Source: Nocardioides daejeonensis (GTDB lineage: Bacteria > Actinomycetota > Actinomycetes > Propionibacteriales > Nocardioidaceae). From it: a DNA stretch of 64,000 nt. Both the position numbers and the translations under genes were made by a program. The stretch covers positions 124,001 through 188,000 of the forward strand of contig NZ_QHKZ01000004.1 of the NCBI RefSeq assembly GCF_003194585.1, written 5' to 3'. Shown here in pieces: positions 32,865 through 41,607 of the stretch. Under the pieces are notes generated by a model. It saw only the letters and a program-made list of their open reading frames with translations, made no database searches and was not told the origin of the DNA. Numbering within the stretch: the stretch's first letter is position 1; each line of letters opens with the position of its first letter.

Positions 32865-34037
32865 ATGCGCATCACCGAGATCCGCGAAGTCGATGTTCCG
32901 CTGACGGGGGCGATCTCCAACGCGGTCGTCAGCTTCGAGCACCACCGGGTGTCGTTGGTCGCGGTCGTGACTGACGTCGTACGCAGCGGCCGACCAGTGG
33001 TCGGTGTCGCCTTCAACTCGATCGGCAGACACGCCCAAGGCGGCATCATGCGCGAACGGATGATCCCGCGGGTTCTCGGCACGTCGCCGGAGGATCTGCT
33101 GGATCCGGTCTCCGGCTTGCTGGATCCCGCTCGTGTGCTCACTGCCGCCATGCGCGATGAGAAGCCGGGCGGGCACGGGGACCGGGCCGCGGCGGCCAGT
33201 GCGATCGAGTTGGCGTGCTGGGACGCGCTGGCCAAGATCGCCGATGAGCCCGCCTACGCCACGATCGGCCGACGCTTCGGTCAGGAGCCCCTCGCCGCCG
33301 GCGTGCCCGTCTATGCGGCCGGCGGCTACTACCGCGCCGGGGAGGGTGTCGCCGAACTCGGTGCGGAGATCCGGTCCTACCTGGACGCCGGCTACGAGGC
33401 GGTGAAGATCAAGATCGGCGGCGCCTCGCTCACCGAGGACCTGCGTCGGCTCGACGGTGCGGTCACGGCGGCTGGTGGAGGGCACCGGGTAGCGGTGGAT
33501 GCGAACGGCCGCTTCGACCGGGCCACCGCCGTCCAGTACGGCAAGGAGATGGCCGGCCACGATCTTCGGTGGTACGAGGAGCCGGTCGACCCGCTCGACC
33601 TGCGCGGCACCGCCGACCTCGCTGCGGAGTACCCCGGGGCGCTGGCCACCGGTGAGAACCTGTTCTCGGTCCCGGACGTGGTCAACCTGCTTGAGTTCGG
33701 CGGCCTGCGCGCCGATCGTGACATCCTCCAGATGGACGCCGGCCTGAGCTATGGACTGACGGAGTATGCGGCCATGGTCGACGCCATGCAGGCCCACGGC
33801 TTCGACCGCCGTGCGGCGATGCCGCACGGCGGTCACCTGATCAACCTGCATATCGTCGTGGGCCTGGCACTCGGTGGCTGCGAGGCCTACCCGGGTGTGT
33901 TCCAGCCTTTCGGCGGTTACAGCGATCGGTGCGAGGTGAAGGGCGGACTGATCGTGCCGAGCGACGACCCGGGCTTCGGGCTGGAGCAGAAGGCGGATCT
34001 CGCTCCGCACATCGAGGCGCTGGTGGGGCGGGCATGA
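32865..34037 (+). CDS. Enolase-superfamily dehydratase, D-tartrate dehydratase-like
   Basis: A 390-residue enzyme. The MR/MLE-type barrel shows KIKIGG (Lys183), VDANGRFD (metal Asp212), WYEEPVDPLD (Glu region 238-239), ATGENLF (Glu264) and PHGGHLINLHIVVGLALGG (His321). These agree in order and wording with Bradyrhizobium D-tartrate dehydratase (SLVAVVTDVV, EKPGGHGDRA, VYAAGGYY), whose acid-base pair is a Lys/His one residue later. The reaction would give oxaloacetate from D-tartrate; a related aldaric or hydroxy acid remains possible. The stop overlaps the next start as ATGA, making a two-gene operon under the GntR gene. Confidence 0.88.
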   Translation: MRITEIREVDVPLTGAISNAVVSFEHHRVSLVAVVTDVVRSGRPVVGVAFNSIGRHAQGGIMRERMIPRVLGTSPEDLLDPVSGLLDPARVLTAAMRDEKPGGHGDRAAAASAIELACWDALAKIADEPAYATIGRRFGQEPLAAGVPVYAAGGYYRAGEGVAELGAEIRSYLDAGYEAVKIKIGGASLTEDLRRLDGAVTAAGGGHRVAVDANGRFDRATAVQYGKEMAGHDLRWYEEPVDPLDLRGTADLAAEYPGALATGENLFSVPDVVNLLEFGGLRADRDILQMDAGLSYGLTEYAAMVDAMQAHGFDRRAAMPHGGHLINLHIVVGLALGGCEAYPGVFQPFGGYSDRCEVKGGLIVPSDDPGFGLEQKADLAPHIEALVGRA

Positions 34038-34966
34038 CGACGAGGGAGCAGACCATGCGGATCGCGATCGTCGGCTGTGGGGCGATGGGCTCGGTGTACG
34101 CCGCCCGATTGGCCGAGGCGGGTCACGACCTGCTGGTCGTCGACGCGTGGGCCGAGCATGTCCGCGCGATGTCGGCCGATGGCCTGAGACTCTCCGGCCC
34201 CGGCGGCGACCGGACGGTTCCGGTACGCGCCTTCGAGGCTCCGCCGGCCGCAGATGTCGATCTGGTCGTCGTGGCTGTCAAAGCGTCGGACGCGGGCTCG
34301 GCAGCGGCGACGTTGACACCCTTGCTTGCCAACGATCCGGTGGTGCTGACCATCCAGAACGGACTCGGTTCGGCCGACGCCGTGGCCGATGTCGTCGGTG
34401 CGGACCGCTTGGCCGTCGGGATCGCCAGCGGCTTCGGAGCGTCGCTCCGCGGCCCCGGCGTGGTGCATCACAACGCCATGCGGGCCCTCCGCTTCGGCGC
34501 CCATGCGGGCCTTGCCCCCGATCGGGTCGAGGCGGTCGCGGCCGCGTGGCGCGCGGGTGGATTCGACGCCCTCGCGGTCGACGACATCGCCGCCATGCAA
34601 TGGGAGAAGCTGATCTGCAACGTCGCCTACAGCGGACCGTGTGCGGTCAGCGGCCTGACGGTCGGCGAGGTGCGGGACCACGCCACGCTTGGTCGGGTCA
34701 GTCGAGCTGCCGCGACCGAGGCCTGGGAGACCGCGCTGGCGCTCGGCATCGGGATCCAGGTGTCCGACCCCGTCGCATTGGTGCGTGACTTCGCCGGTCA
34801 GATGCCGGCTGCGAAGCCTTCGGCGCTGCTCGACGTGGAGGCCGGCCGCCGCAGCGAGATCGGTGTGATCAACGGTGCCGTTCCGCGTGAGGCGGCGAAG
34901 GTCGACCGCACTGCTCCCGTCAACGCCGCGCTGACCACGCTGGTGCACGCCGTCGAGCTCGGCTGA
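34034..34966 (+). CDS. Ketopantoate reductase-family oxidoreductase (ApbA/PanE)
   Basis: A 310-residue NAD(P)H enzyme with the Rossmann motif RIAIVGCGAMGSVYAARLAEAGHD, VVVAVKASD, LTIQNGLGSAD, and a C-terminal helical half with WEKLICNVAYSGPCAVSGLTVGEV and SALLDVEAGRRSEIGVINGAV, typical of ApbA/PanE reductases. The ATG at 34034 overlaps the preceding stop; ATG at 34055, with GAGGGAGCAG in front, is an alternative. In this operon it more probably reduces or oxidises a 2-keto/2-hydroxy acid of the same catabolic route than pantoate. A terminator hairpin follows at 35059. Confidence 0.88.
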   Translation: MTTREQTMRIAIVGCGAMGSVYAARLAEAGHDLLVVDAWAEHVRAMSADGLRLSGPGGDRTVPVRAFEAPPAADVDLVVVAVKASDAGSAAATLTPLLANDPVVLTIQNGLGSADAVADVVGADRLAVGIASGFGASLRGPGVVHHNAMRALRFGAHAGLAPDRVEAVAAAWRAGGFDALAVDDIAAMQWEKLICNVAYSGPCAVSGLTVGEVRDHATLGRVSRAAATEAWETALALGIGIQVSDPVALVRDFAGQMPAAKPSALLDVEAGRRSEIGVINGAVPREAAKVDRTAPVNAALTTLVHAVELG

Positions 34967-35058
34967 GCGTCGCCGTACGGCACTGCGCCCGCGCATGATC
35001 GTGCGCAGGCGCGACGCTGGGATCGGCCACTCAACCGCAAGCTCTCGACGTTTCGACA

Positions 35059-35094
35059 GAGGAAGCCGCCCCTCGTGGGAGGGGCGGCTTCCTC
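35059..35094. terminator. Bidirectional terminator hairpin
   Basis: GAGGAAGCCGCCCCTC pairs perfectly with GAGGGGCGGCTTCCTC around a GTGG tetraloop. It lies between the convergent reductase (stop 34966) and acyl-CoA ligase (stop 35115) genes and can serve both. Confidence 0.9.
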
Positions 35095-35114
35095 AGTGTG
35101 AGTGACGGGTGGGC

Positions 35115-36707
35115 TCAGCGAGCGGTGGGGACGACCTTCGCGGTCTCGGCGTCCCAGGTCGTAGCAGTGACACCGTCGTTGCGCAGTTCGAACTTCTGCA
35201 CCCGGCCGATGGTGTTGCGGGGCAGTTCGGAACGGAACTCGATGTAGCGCGGCTGGGCGAAGTCCGGCACCCGGCTCCGGGCGAACTCCCAGAGCTCGCT
35301 GGCGACGAGCGAACTGCCGGGACGCAGGACAGCGGTCACCTTGAGGTCGTCCTCGGTCAGCGGAGAGGGCACCGCGTGTACGGCGACCTCGGCCAGGTCG
35401 GGGTGCTCCAGCAGGGCGTCCTCGATCTCTACGCTGGAGATGTTCTCGCCGCGCCGCCGTAGGCAGTCCTTGAGCCGGTCACCGAAGCTGAACCAGCCGT
35501 CCGCATCGACCGAGCCGAGATCGCCGGTGTGGAACCACTCGCCCTGCCAACGCTCAGCGGTCGCCTCGGGGCGGCCCCAGTAGCCCTCGAACATGATGTG
35601 CGGCTCCCGTGGACGCACGGTGATCTCACCCTGGACGCCCGGGGGCACCTCGGCGCCGGAGGAGTCGACGATGCGCATCTCGAAGCCGTCGCCGACCCGG
35701 CCGGAACTGCCTGCCGGTGCCTCCACGCCGCGTGGCATGGTCACGACCGGCGATGCCTCCGTCATGCCGTAGCCGCCGGCACGCGCCTCCGCGACCCCGA
35801 AGCGCTCCCGCCAGGCGCGGGTGGCCTCCGGAGTGAACGGCGCTCCGCGGACCAGTCGGAGTTGGCCGTAGGCCCGCTGTGCGGCGGGGCTGTCGGGTCC
35901 TTCGGCGACGAGGGTGGCCATCGGGCCGATCACGTAGCAGATCGACGCCTTGCTCTCCTCGATCTGGTCCCAGAAGCGGCTCAGCGAGAAGCGGGTTCCG
36001 ATCACCGAGGTGCCGTGGAGCAGCAGCGTGGCGACGACCCCCGCCGTCATAGCGTGCATATGGAAGAGCGGAAGGGTGCTGAACTGCACCTCGTGTGGTT
36101 CGCGCTGGATGCTGTCGATCAACGACGCGCCGGCGTGTTGCAGGTAGCGATGGCTGAGCATGCAGCCCTTGGAGGCCCCTGTGGTGCCGGAGGTATAGAG
36201 GATGAAGGCCAGATCCTCCGGCCGCGCGGATCGGGCGACGGGCTCCCCGGCACGGAGATCCTCGAAGGCGATGGTGGTGTCGCCGGCTTCGCCGATCACG
36301 ACGACCGAGGTCACGGTGGTGAGCTCCTCGCGGATCTCCTGGACCCGTTCGAGGTGCTCAGGGGCGACGACGATGCACACGGACCCGGAGTCGTTGAGTT
36401 GGTGGCGCAGGAACGTGCCGCGGTTCGCGGTGTTGATCGGCACCACGACGGCGCCCAGGCTCAAGATCCCGAAGACGGCCTCGACGAACTCCGGGCAGTT
36501 GTCGACCAGCAGGGCTACTCGGTCCCCGGGGCGCACCCCCAGGGCCTGGAACCCGCCGCAGATCCGGGCCGCGCTGGTGTGCAGGCCCTGGTAGGTGAGA
36601 GTCCGTTCGGCGAACCGCAGGTAGTCCTGATGAGGTGTGGCGTGCGCTGCTTGGCCGAGTAGGTCCGGCAACGAGGCTGCGGGGATGGTCAGGGCCGAGA
36701 ACGGCAT
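35115..36707 (-). CDS. AMP-dependent acyl-CoA ligase (CaiC-like)
   Basis: A 530-residue acid-CoA ligase. It has FILYTSGTTGASKGCMLSH (P-loop), YGMTEASPV, WFHTGDLGSVDADGWFSFGDRLKDCLRRRGENISSVEIEDAL and a C-terminal RNTIGRVQKFEL with the catalytic Lys. The wording of the hinge region resembles carnitine/crotonobetaine-CoA ligases. The ATG at 36707 follows GAGGAGCCTG. It is divergent from the sulfatase operon with a TetR-type operator candidate between them at 36734-36754, so it belongs to the large catabolic set. The acid it activates is unknown. Confidence 0.9.
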   Translation of the reverse strand: MPFSALTIPAASLPDLLGQAAHATPHQDYLRFAERTLTYQGLHTSAARICGGFQALGVRPGDRVALLVDNCPEFVEAVFGILSLGAVVVPINTANRGTFLRHQLNDSGSVCIVVAPEHLERVQEIREELTTVTSVVVIGEAGDTTIAFEDLRAGEPVARSARPEDLAFILYTSGTTGASKGCMLSHRYLQHAGASLIDSIQREPHEVQFSTLPLFHMHAMTAGVVATLLLHGTSVIGTRFSLSRFWDQIEESKASICYVIGPMATLVAEGPDSPAAQRAYGQLRLVRGAPFTPEATRAWRERFGVAEARAGGYGMTEASPVVTMPRGVEAPAGSSGRVGDGFEMRIVDSSGAEVPPGVQGEITVRPREPHIMFEGYWGRPEATAERWQGEWFHTGDLGSVDADGWFSFGDRLKDCLRRRGENISSVEIEDALLEHPDLAEVAVHAVPSPLTEDDLKVTAVLRPGSSLVASELWEFARSRVPDFAQPRYIEFRSELPRNTIGRVQKFELRNDGVTATTWDAETAKVVPTAR

Positions 36708-36733
36708 GAGCAGGCTCCTCTTCACAGAATATG

Positions 36734-36754
36734 AACCTGAGGTTAGCATCAGAT
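36734..36754. promoter_or_regulatory. TetR operator candidate, site A
   Basis: CTGAGGTTAGCATCAGAT (preceded by AAC) lies between the divergent ligase and sulfatase genes. The reverse complement of site B upstream of the ABC importer matches it at 19 of 21 positions, and site C beside the tetR gene at 18 of 21. It contains the odd palindrome AACCTGAGGTT and the half-site ATCAGAT. Confidence 0.75.
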
Positions 36755-36804
36755 ATGCGGTTCGCCCATGGGGTTGACCGAAGGAGTTTTCGAGGAGGAT
36801 GTCC

Positions 36805-38385
36805 ATGGCGGACCGTCGGCGCAACATCTTGTTCATCACGACCGACCAGCAGCGGTACGACGCACTCGGGTGCAACGGAGGGCAGGTCGCCCGTACCCCG
36901 GTTGTCGATGCGCTGGCGGCGGCGGGCATCCGCTACGAGCGCGCGCACTGCCAGAACACGACCTGCATGCCGGCGCGGTCGACCATTCTCACCGGCCAGT
37001 ACTCGCGCACCCACGGGGTCCGGGCCAACGGCATCCCGCTGCCCGAGGACGCGCCCAGCATCGCCACGGTGCTGGCCGAGGCCGGCTACCGCACGGCACT
37101 GATCGGCAAGGCTCACTTCGAGCCCATGAACGACCGGGAGTTGCGCTGGCAGGAGAACCGGCTGGCCGCGCTGGGACAGCATGGTCCCTACCGCGGCTTC
37201 GAGTTCGTCAACTTCGCCGGGCACACCGGCTTCGGGATGAACCACTACTCGCGGTGGCTCAAGGCCAACTCACCGGAATCGCGGCTGGGCTTCGCCCGGA
37301 TGTTCGACGCCAGCCCCAGCGGGGAGACCGGCGCGCCCGAGACGGCGTACAACGAGATCCCGCGCGACCTGTACCACACCGACTGGATCGCAGAATCGGT
37401 GATGGCGTGGCTCGACTCGCTGCCCGGCGAGGACCCGTGGTTCTGCTGGATGAGCTTCCCCGACCCGCACCACCCGTGGGATCCCCCCGCCTCCGAGCGG
37501 CATCGCGTCGACTGGCGCGATCTGGAGCTGCCGGCCGGCCACCCGAGGTCGGTCGAGAACGCCCGCAAGGTGTTGAGCCAGAAGCCCGAGCACTGGTTGG
37601 CCTGGTACGACGGCCGGGTACCCAACGTCGACGGTGCCCCGGTCAACTTCGTGCCGGCGCAGATGACCGACGACCAGTTCCGCGAGATCAACGCCCTCAT
37701 CCACATCGAGAACGAGCTGATCGACGAGGCGTGCGGCCGGGTGATCGATCGGGTCCGCAGCCGGGGCTGGGGGGAGAACACCGACATCATCTACACCACC
37801 GACCACGGTGAACTGCAGGGTGACTTCGGTCTGCTCTACAAGGGCCCCTTCCACGTCGACGCCGTGATGCGTCTGCCGCTGGTGTGGTTGCCGGCCGCCA
37901 GCGCCGGACACACGCCCGCGGTGATCACCCAGCCCGTCGGCCAGGTCGACCTCGCGCCCACCTTCTGCCAGATCGCCGGTGTCGAGGTGCCGGAGTGGAT
38001 GGAGGGTGAGTTCCTCCCCACGGCCGACGACGGGAGCCGGGAACGAGTGCTGACCGAGTGGTACAGCCAGTTCACCTCCGGCTTCAAGATGCAGTCGATC
38101 TATCGCGACGGCTGGCTGTGCACCGCCTACCTCGGCGATGTCGCCCCCGACGAGGGGCTGCCGCCGAACGAGATGTACGGCCTGCTCGGGATGACGCCAC
38201 CCGCCCCGATCCGGTACGCCGGCACCGAGGGTGAGCTCTACAACCTGATCGAGGACCCGCTCCAGCAGGTCAACCTCTGGGACGACCCTGCCTACCGAGC
38301 GATGCGCTCGGACCTGATCGACGACATGTTCGCGAGTCTTCCCGAGGGTCGCCCCGACCCGCTTCGGGTCGAGACCTTCGGCTAA
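36805..38385 (+). CDS. Sulfatase (formylglycine type)
   Basis: A 526-residue member of the alkaline phosphatase superfamily. NILFITTDQQRYDALG holds metal ligands, NTTCMPARSTILTGQYSRTHG holds the CxPxR signature (Cys54 to become formylglycine, Arg58), FCWMSFPDPHHPWDPP and TTDHGELQGDFGLLYKGPF hold further metal and active-site residues. It hydrolyses sulfate esters or possibly phosphonate/phosphate monoesters; no signal peptide is present, so it acts in the cytoplasm. ATG at 36805 is preferred because GAGGAGG sits six bases in front; ATG at 36799 is too close. The next ligase follows by 14 bp. The formylglycine-generating enzyme is not in the window. Confidence 0.9.
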   Translation: MADRRRNILFITTDQQRYDALGCNGGQVARTPVVDALAAAGIRYERAHCQNTTCMPARSTILTGQYSRTHGVRANGIPLPEDAPSIATVLAEAGYRTALIGKAHFEPMNDRELRWQENRLAALGQHGPYRGFEFVNFAGHTGFGMNHYSRWLKANSPESRLGFARMFDASPSGETGAPETAYNEIPRDLYHTDWIAESVMAWLDSLPGEDPWFCWMSFPDPHHPWDPPASERHRVDWRDLELPAGHPRSVENARKVLSQKPEHWLAWYDGRVPNVDGAPVNFVPAQMTDDQFREINALIHIENELIDEACGRVIDRVRSRGWGENTDIIYTTDHGELQGDFGLLYKGPFHVDAVMRLPLVWLPAASAGHTPAVITQPVGQVDLAPTFCQIAGVEVPEWMEGEFLPTADDGSRERVLTEWYSQFTSGFKMQSIYRDGWLCTAYLGDVAPDEGLPPNEMYGLLGMTPPAPIRYAGTEGELYNLIEDPLQQVNLWDDPAYRAMRSDLIDDMFASLPEGRPDPLRVETFG

Positions 38386-38399
38386 GGAGAGAGAACGAG

Positions 38400-39932
38400 A
38401 TGTTTCCAGGTACCCACGCCGAGGCCACCCCCGACCGGCTTGCGGTCGTCATGGGCAACGGCGATCGCCTCACCTACGCCGAGCTGGACCAGCGCTCGGC
38501 GCGGCTCGCCCAGTACTGGTACTCCATCGGGCTGCGTCCCGACGACCACGTTGCGGTGCTCTCCGAGAACCAGATCGGCTTCTTCGAGGTGCTCTGGGCG
38601 GCGTTGCGCAGCGGACTGCAGCTGACGCCGCTGAACTGGCACTTCTCGGCCCGGGAGATCGAGCACGTGATTCGCGACTCCGGCGCGAAGGCCATCGTGG
38701 TGACCGCGGAACTCGCCGAGCTCGGCGCCAGTGCCCTGCGTGAGGTCGACACCTGCTCGTCCCGGCTCATCATGGGCGGAGCGCACCCGGCGTTCGCCGA
38801 CTATGCGGCGGCGGTCGCCGACCAGCCGGCCACCCGGTTGGCCGAGGAGCCGCGCGGCGAGTTCATGCTCTACAGCTCGGGGACCACCGGGCAGCCCAAG
38901 GGCGTACGACGCCCCCTCTCGGGCCGGGATGTGCGAGACCCGGTGATCCCGTTCGTGGTGCGGCTCCTGGACATCAGCGATCGGTCGGTGACGCTGGTGC
39001 CCGCTCCGCTCTACCACGCCGCGCCGATCATCTTCTCGACGGCGACGCACCTGGCCGGTGGCACGCTGGTGTGTATGGAGCGCTTCGACGCCGAGCAGTC
39101 GCTGGCCCTCATTGAACGGCACCGGGTGACCCACAGCCAGTGGGTGCCTACCCACTTCCACCGGCTGCTCCGGCTCCCCGAGGAGGTCCGGGGCCGCTAC
39201 GACACCGGCTCGCTCGAGGTCGCCTCGCACACGGCCGCACCGTGCCCACCGCATCTCAAGCACCAGATGATCCAGTGGTGGGGCCCGGTGGTCTATGAGT
39301 ACTACGGCGGTACCGAGGGCAATGGGCTCACCTTCTGTGACTCCGAGCAGTGGTTGGCGCATCCGGGCACGGTGGGTAGCCCGGTACTCGGGATCGTGCA
39401 CATCTGCGCTGAGGACGGCGCCGAGGTGCCGGTCGGGGAGAAGGGGGTTGTCTACTTCGAGACGCCCAACCTCCCGTTCCGCTATCACAACGACCCGGAG
39501 AAGACCGCCAGTGTGCTGCACCCCCAGCACCCGACCTGGTCGACCTTGGGCGACATCGGTCATCTGGACGCCGACGGCTTCCTCTACCTCTCCGATCGGG
39601 CGACCTTCATGGTGGTGTCCGGCGGGGTGAACATCTACCCGCAGGAGACCGAGAACGTCCTGCTGGAGCACCCGCAGGTGCATGACGCGGCCGTCTTCGG
39701 CCTGCCCTGTGACGAGCTGGGCGAGCAGGTCGTCGCCGTGGTCGAGTTGGTGAAGGGTGTGGACCCGACTCCTGGTCTGGACCGCGTCCTCATCGACTTC
39801 GTGCGCGAACGGATCGCCCACTACAAGGCTCCGCGGCGGGTCGAGTTCGTCGCCGAACTGCCCCGTACGCCGACCGGGAAGCTGATGAAGCGCCCGCTAC
39901 GCGACGCGTACCTGGCGGCCGCCGGAAAATAG
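38400..39932 (+). CDS. Acyl-CoA ligase (FadD/BaiB-like)
   Basis: A 510-residue adenylate-forming CoA ligase with FMLYSSGTTGQPKGVRRPL, EYYGGTEGNG, STLGDIGHLDADGFLYLSDR, MVVSGGVNIYPQETENVLLEHP and a C-terminal ELPRTPTGKLMKRPLR. The GVRRPL and YGGTEGNG wording is close to bile acid/cyclic acid CoA ligases used in steroid side-chain routes. AAGGAGAG precedes the ATG. It forms an operon with the sulfatase, which suggests that the free acid made after desulfation, or a related acid, is activated here. Confidence 0.9.
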   Translation: MFPGTHAEATPDRLAVVMGNGDRLTYAELDQRSARLAQYWYSIGLRPDDHVAVLSENQIGFFEVLWAALRSGLQLTPLNWHFSAREIEHVIRDSGAKAIVVTAELAELGASALREVDTCSSRLIMGGAHPAFADYAAAVADQPATRLAEEPRGEFMLYSSGTTGQPKGVRRPLSGRDVRDPVIPFVVRLLDISDRSVTLVPAPLYHAAPIIFSTATHLAGGTLVCMERFDAEQSLALIERHRVTHSQWVPTHFHRLLRLPEEVRGRYDTGSLEVASHTAAPCPPHLKHQMIQWWGPVVYEYYGGTEGNGLTFCDSEQWLAHPGTVGSPVLGIVHICAEDGAEVPVGEKGVVYFETPNLPFRYHNDPEKTASVLHPQHPTWSTLGDIGHLDADGFLYLSDRATFMVVSGGVNIYPQETENVLLEHPQVHDAAVFGLPCDELGEQVVAVVELVKGVDPTPGLDRVLIDFVRERIAHYKAPRRVEFVAELPRTPTGKLMKRPLRDAYLAAAGK

Positions 39933-39970
39933 TCCGGACCATTTTGCCTGTGAGGGTTGTCACGGAACGA

Positions 39971-39991
39971 ATCTGACTCTAACCTCAGGTT
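39971..39991 (+). promoter_or_regulatory. TetR operator candidate, site B
   Basis: ATCTGACTCTAACCTCAG followed by GTT, the reverse complement of site A with two changes. It lies 42 bp before the start of the ABC importer operon and 39 bp after the ligase stop, where a promoter is expected. Confidence 0.75.
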
Positions 39992-40032
39992 TAGTTTCAG
40001 GGACGTTCGTTCCGGTGAGAAAGGGAAACCCG

Positions 40033-41568
40033 ATGAAGAGCAACTGGCGCTTGGCCTCGGCAGCAGTCATCAGCGGCATGATGTTGACCGTCACCGCATG
40101 CGGCGGCACCAGCAGTGGTGGCGGCGCATCGCAGGCCGACGACACCTTCACCTACGGGGTCTCCGGCCCCGTCCTGAGCTGGGACCCGCGTCCCGAGACC
40201 CGGGCCTTCGCCATGGGTTGGTTCACCCTTGTCTACGAGGGCCTGCTCACCACCGACGCCAGCGGGGCGCTCCAGCCGGGCCTGGCCACCGAGTGGAAGG
40301 TCAGCGCTGACGCCGTCGACCTCACCCTCCGCGAAGGCATCACCTTCCAGGACGGCACGGCGTTCGACGCAGAGGCCGTCAAGGCCAACATCGAGGCCGG
40401 CAAGAAGGTGGCCGGCGTGACCGGCGCCGCACTCGCGCCCATCGCCTCCGTGGAGATCGTCGACGCCGCGCACGTCTCTCTCAAGCTCGCCTCCCCGGCG
40501 CCGGACCTGCTCGACCAGCTCGCCCGCATTCCGGGCCTGATGATCAGTCCCGGGGTCAGTGCCGACGACGTGGCGAAGGGCGTCCCGGCCGGCACCGGTC
40601 CCTACCAGGTGGACGCCGCCAACTCCAACCCCAAGAGTGCATGGAAGTTCGTCCAGAACGAGTCCTACTGGAACAAGGACGCTGACCGCTTCGCCGATGT
40701 CGAGTTCCGGATCATCTCCGACCCCACGGCCCGCCTCAACGCCTTGATGAGCGGTCAGATCGATGCCGCCGACATCGCGGCGACGCAGGTTGCTCAGGCC
40801 GAATCCTCCGGTCTCAAGGTCAACACCTCCCCGACCAACATCGCCACCTTCGAGATCCTCGACTCCGACGGCACCAAGGTCTCCGCCTTCGCGGACCCGC
40901 AGGTACGCCGTGCCCTGGCGATGGCGATCGACCGGGAGACCTTCGCCAAGACGGTCTTCGGCGGCCTGGCCGAGCCGGTCGACCAGCTGTTGCCCGAGGG
41001 CGTGCCCGGCCACATCGACGACGCCGAGCCCTACGCCTACAACCCGGACGAGGCCAAGCGCCTGCTCAAGGAGGCTGGGGCTGAGAACCTCACCTTCTCG
41101 GTGCCGAGCGACCCGGTGTTCTTCGCCAAGGGGGCCACCGCCCTCCAGGGCATGCTGGCCAAGGTCGGCGTGGAGATGAAGGTCGAGACCGTCGCCTCCG
41201 GCGCGGAGATGACCGCCAAGATCGCGGCCGCCGAGTTCCCGGCGACCTACACCTACATCCCCGACCGCAGCGCCCAGACCATCTACAACAAGCACATCCT
41301 GCCGGGCGCGGTCTACAACCCGTTCAAGGTCGCCAAGCCGGAGATCGCCGCTGCCGAGGAGGCCGCTCTCGCGGGCTTCCCCGACGTGGACAAGATGACG
41401 ATCGCCTTCGAGGACCTCTTCCGGGCGGTCAACCAAGAGGCGCTGATCATCCCCATCGTGGAACTGCGCAGCGCGATCGCCTACGACCCCGACCAGGTGG
41501 GCGACGTCCCGGCCTGGACGGGTGTGCCGATCACGCCCTACGTCGTAGGCCTCGAACCCAAGAAGTGA
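40033..41568 (+). CDS. ABC importer substrate-binding lipoprotein (SBP family 5)
   Basis: A 511-residue lipoprotein. The signal peptide ends VTACGG (lipid Cys about residue 23). The rest follows the DppA/OppA pattern (TYGVSGPVLSWDPRPETRAF, LVYEGLLTTDASGALQPGLATEWKV, LREGITFQDGTAFDAEAVKANIE, GTGPYQVD, ADPQVRRALAMAIDRETF, YAYNPDEAKRLLKEAG). Family 5 proteins bind oligopeptides but also opines, nickel and sugar oligomers. In a catabolic cluster without peptidases the ligand is more likely the non-peptide substrate. First gene of an operon that runs to 48210. Confidence 0.93.
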   Translation: MKSNWRLASAAVISGMMLTVTACGGTSSGGGASQADDTFTYGVSGPVLSWDPRPETRAFAMGWFTLVYEGLLTTDASGALQPGLATEWKVSADAVDLTLREGITFQDGTAFDAEAVKANIEAGKKVAGVTGAALAPIASVEIVDAAHVSLKLASPAPDLLDQLARIPGLMISPGVSADDVAKGVPAGTGPYQVDAANSNPKSAWKFVQNESYWNKDADRFADVEFRIISDPTARLNALMSGQIDAADIAATQVAQAESSGLKVNTSPTNIATFEILDSDGTKVSAFADPQVRRALAMAIDRETFAKTVFGGLAEPVDQLLPEGVPGHIDDAEPYAYNPDEAKRLLKEAGAENLTFSVPSDPVFFAKGATALQGMLAKVGVEMKVETVASGAEMTAKIAAAEFPATYTYIPDRSAQTIYNKHILPGAVYNPFKVAKPEIAAAEEAALAGFPDVDKMTIAFEDLFRAVNQEALIIPIVELRSAIAYDPDQVGDVPAWTGVPITPYVVGLEPKK

Positions 41569-41607
41569 TCGCGGGGTTCACCACCCCGAGGTGAGGAAGG
41601 ACAACTC

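Noticed and set aside
34981..35010. Hairpin GCGCA-TGATC-GTGCGC after the reductase gene
   Set aside because: The stem is short and the much stronger hairpin at 35059-35094 explains termination.
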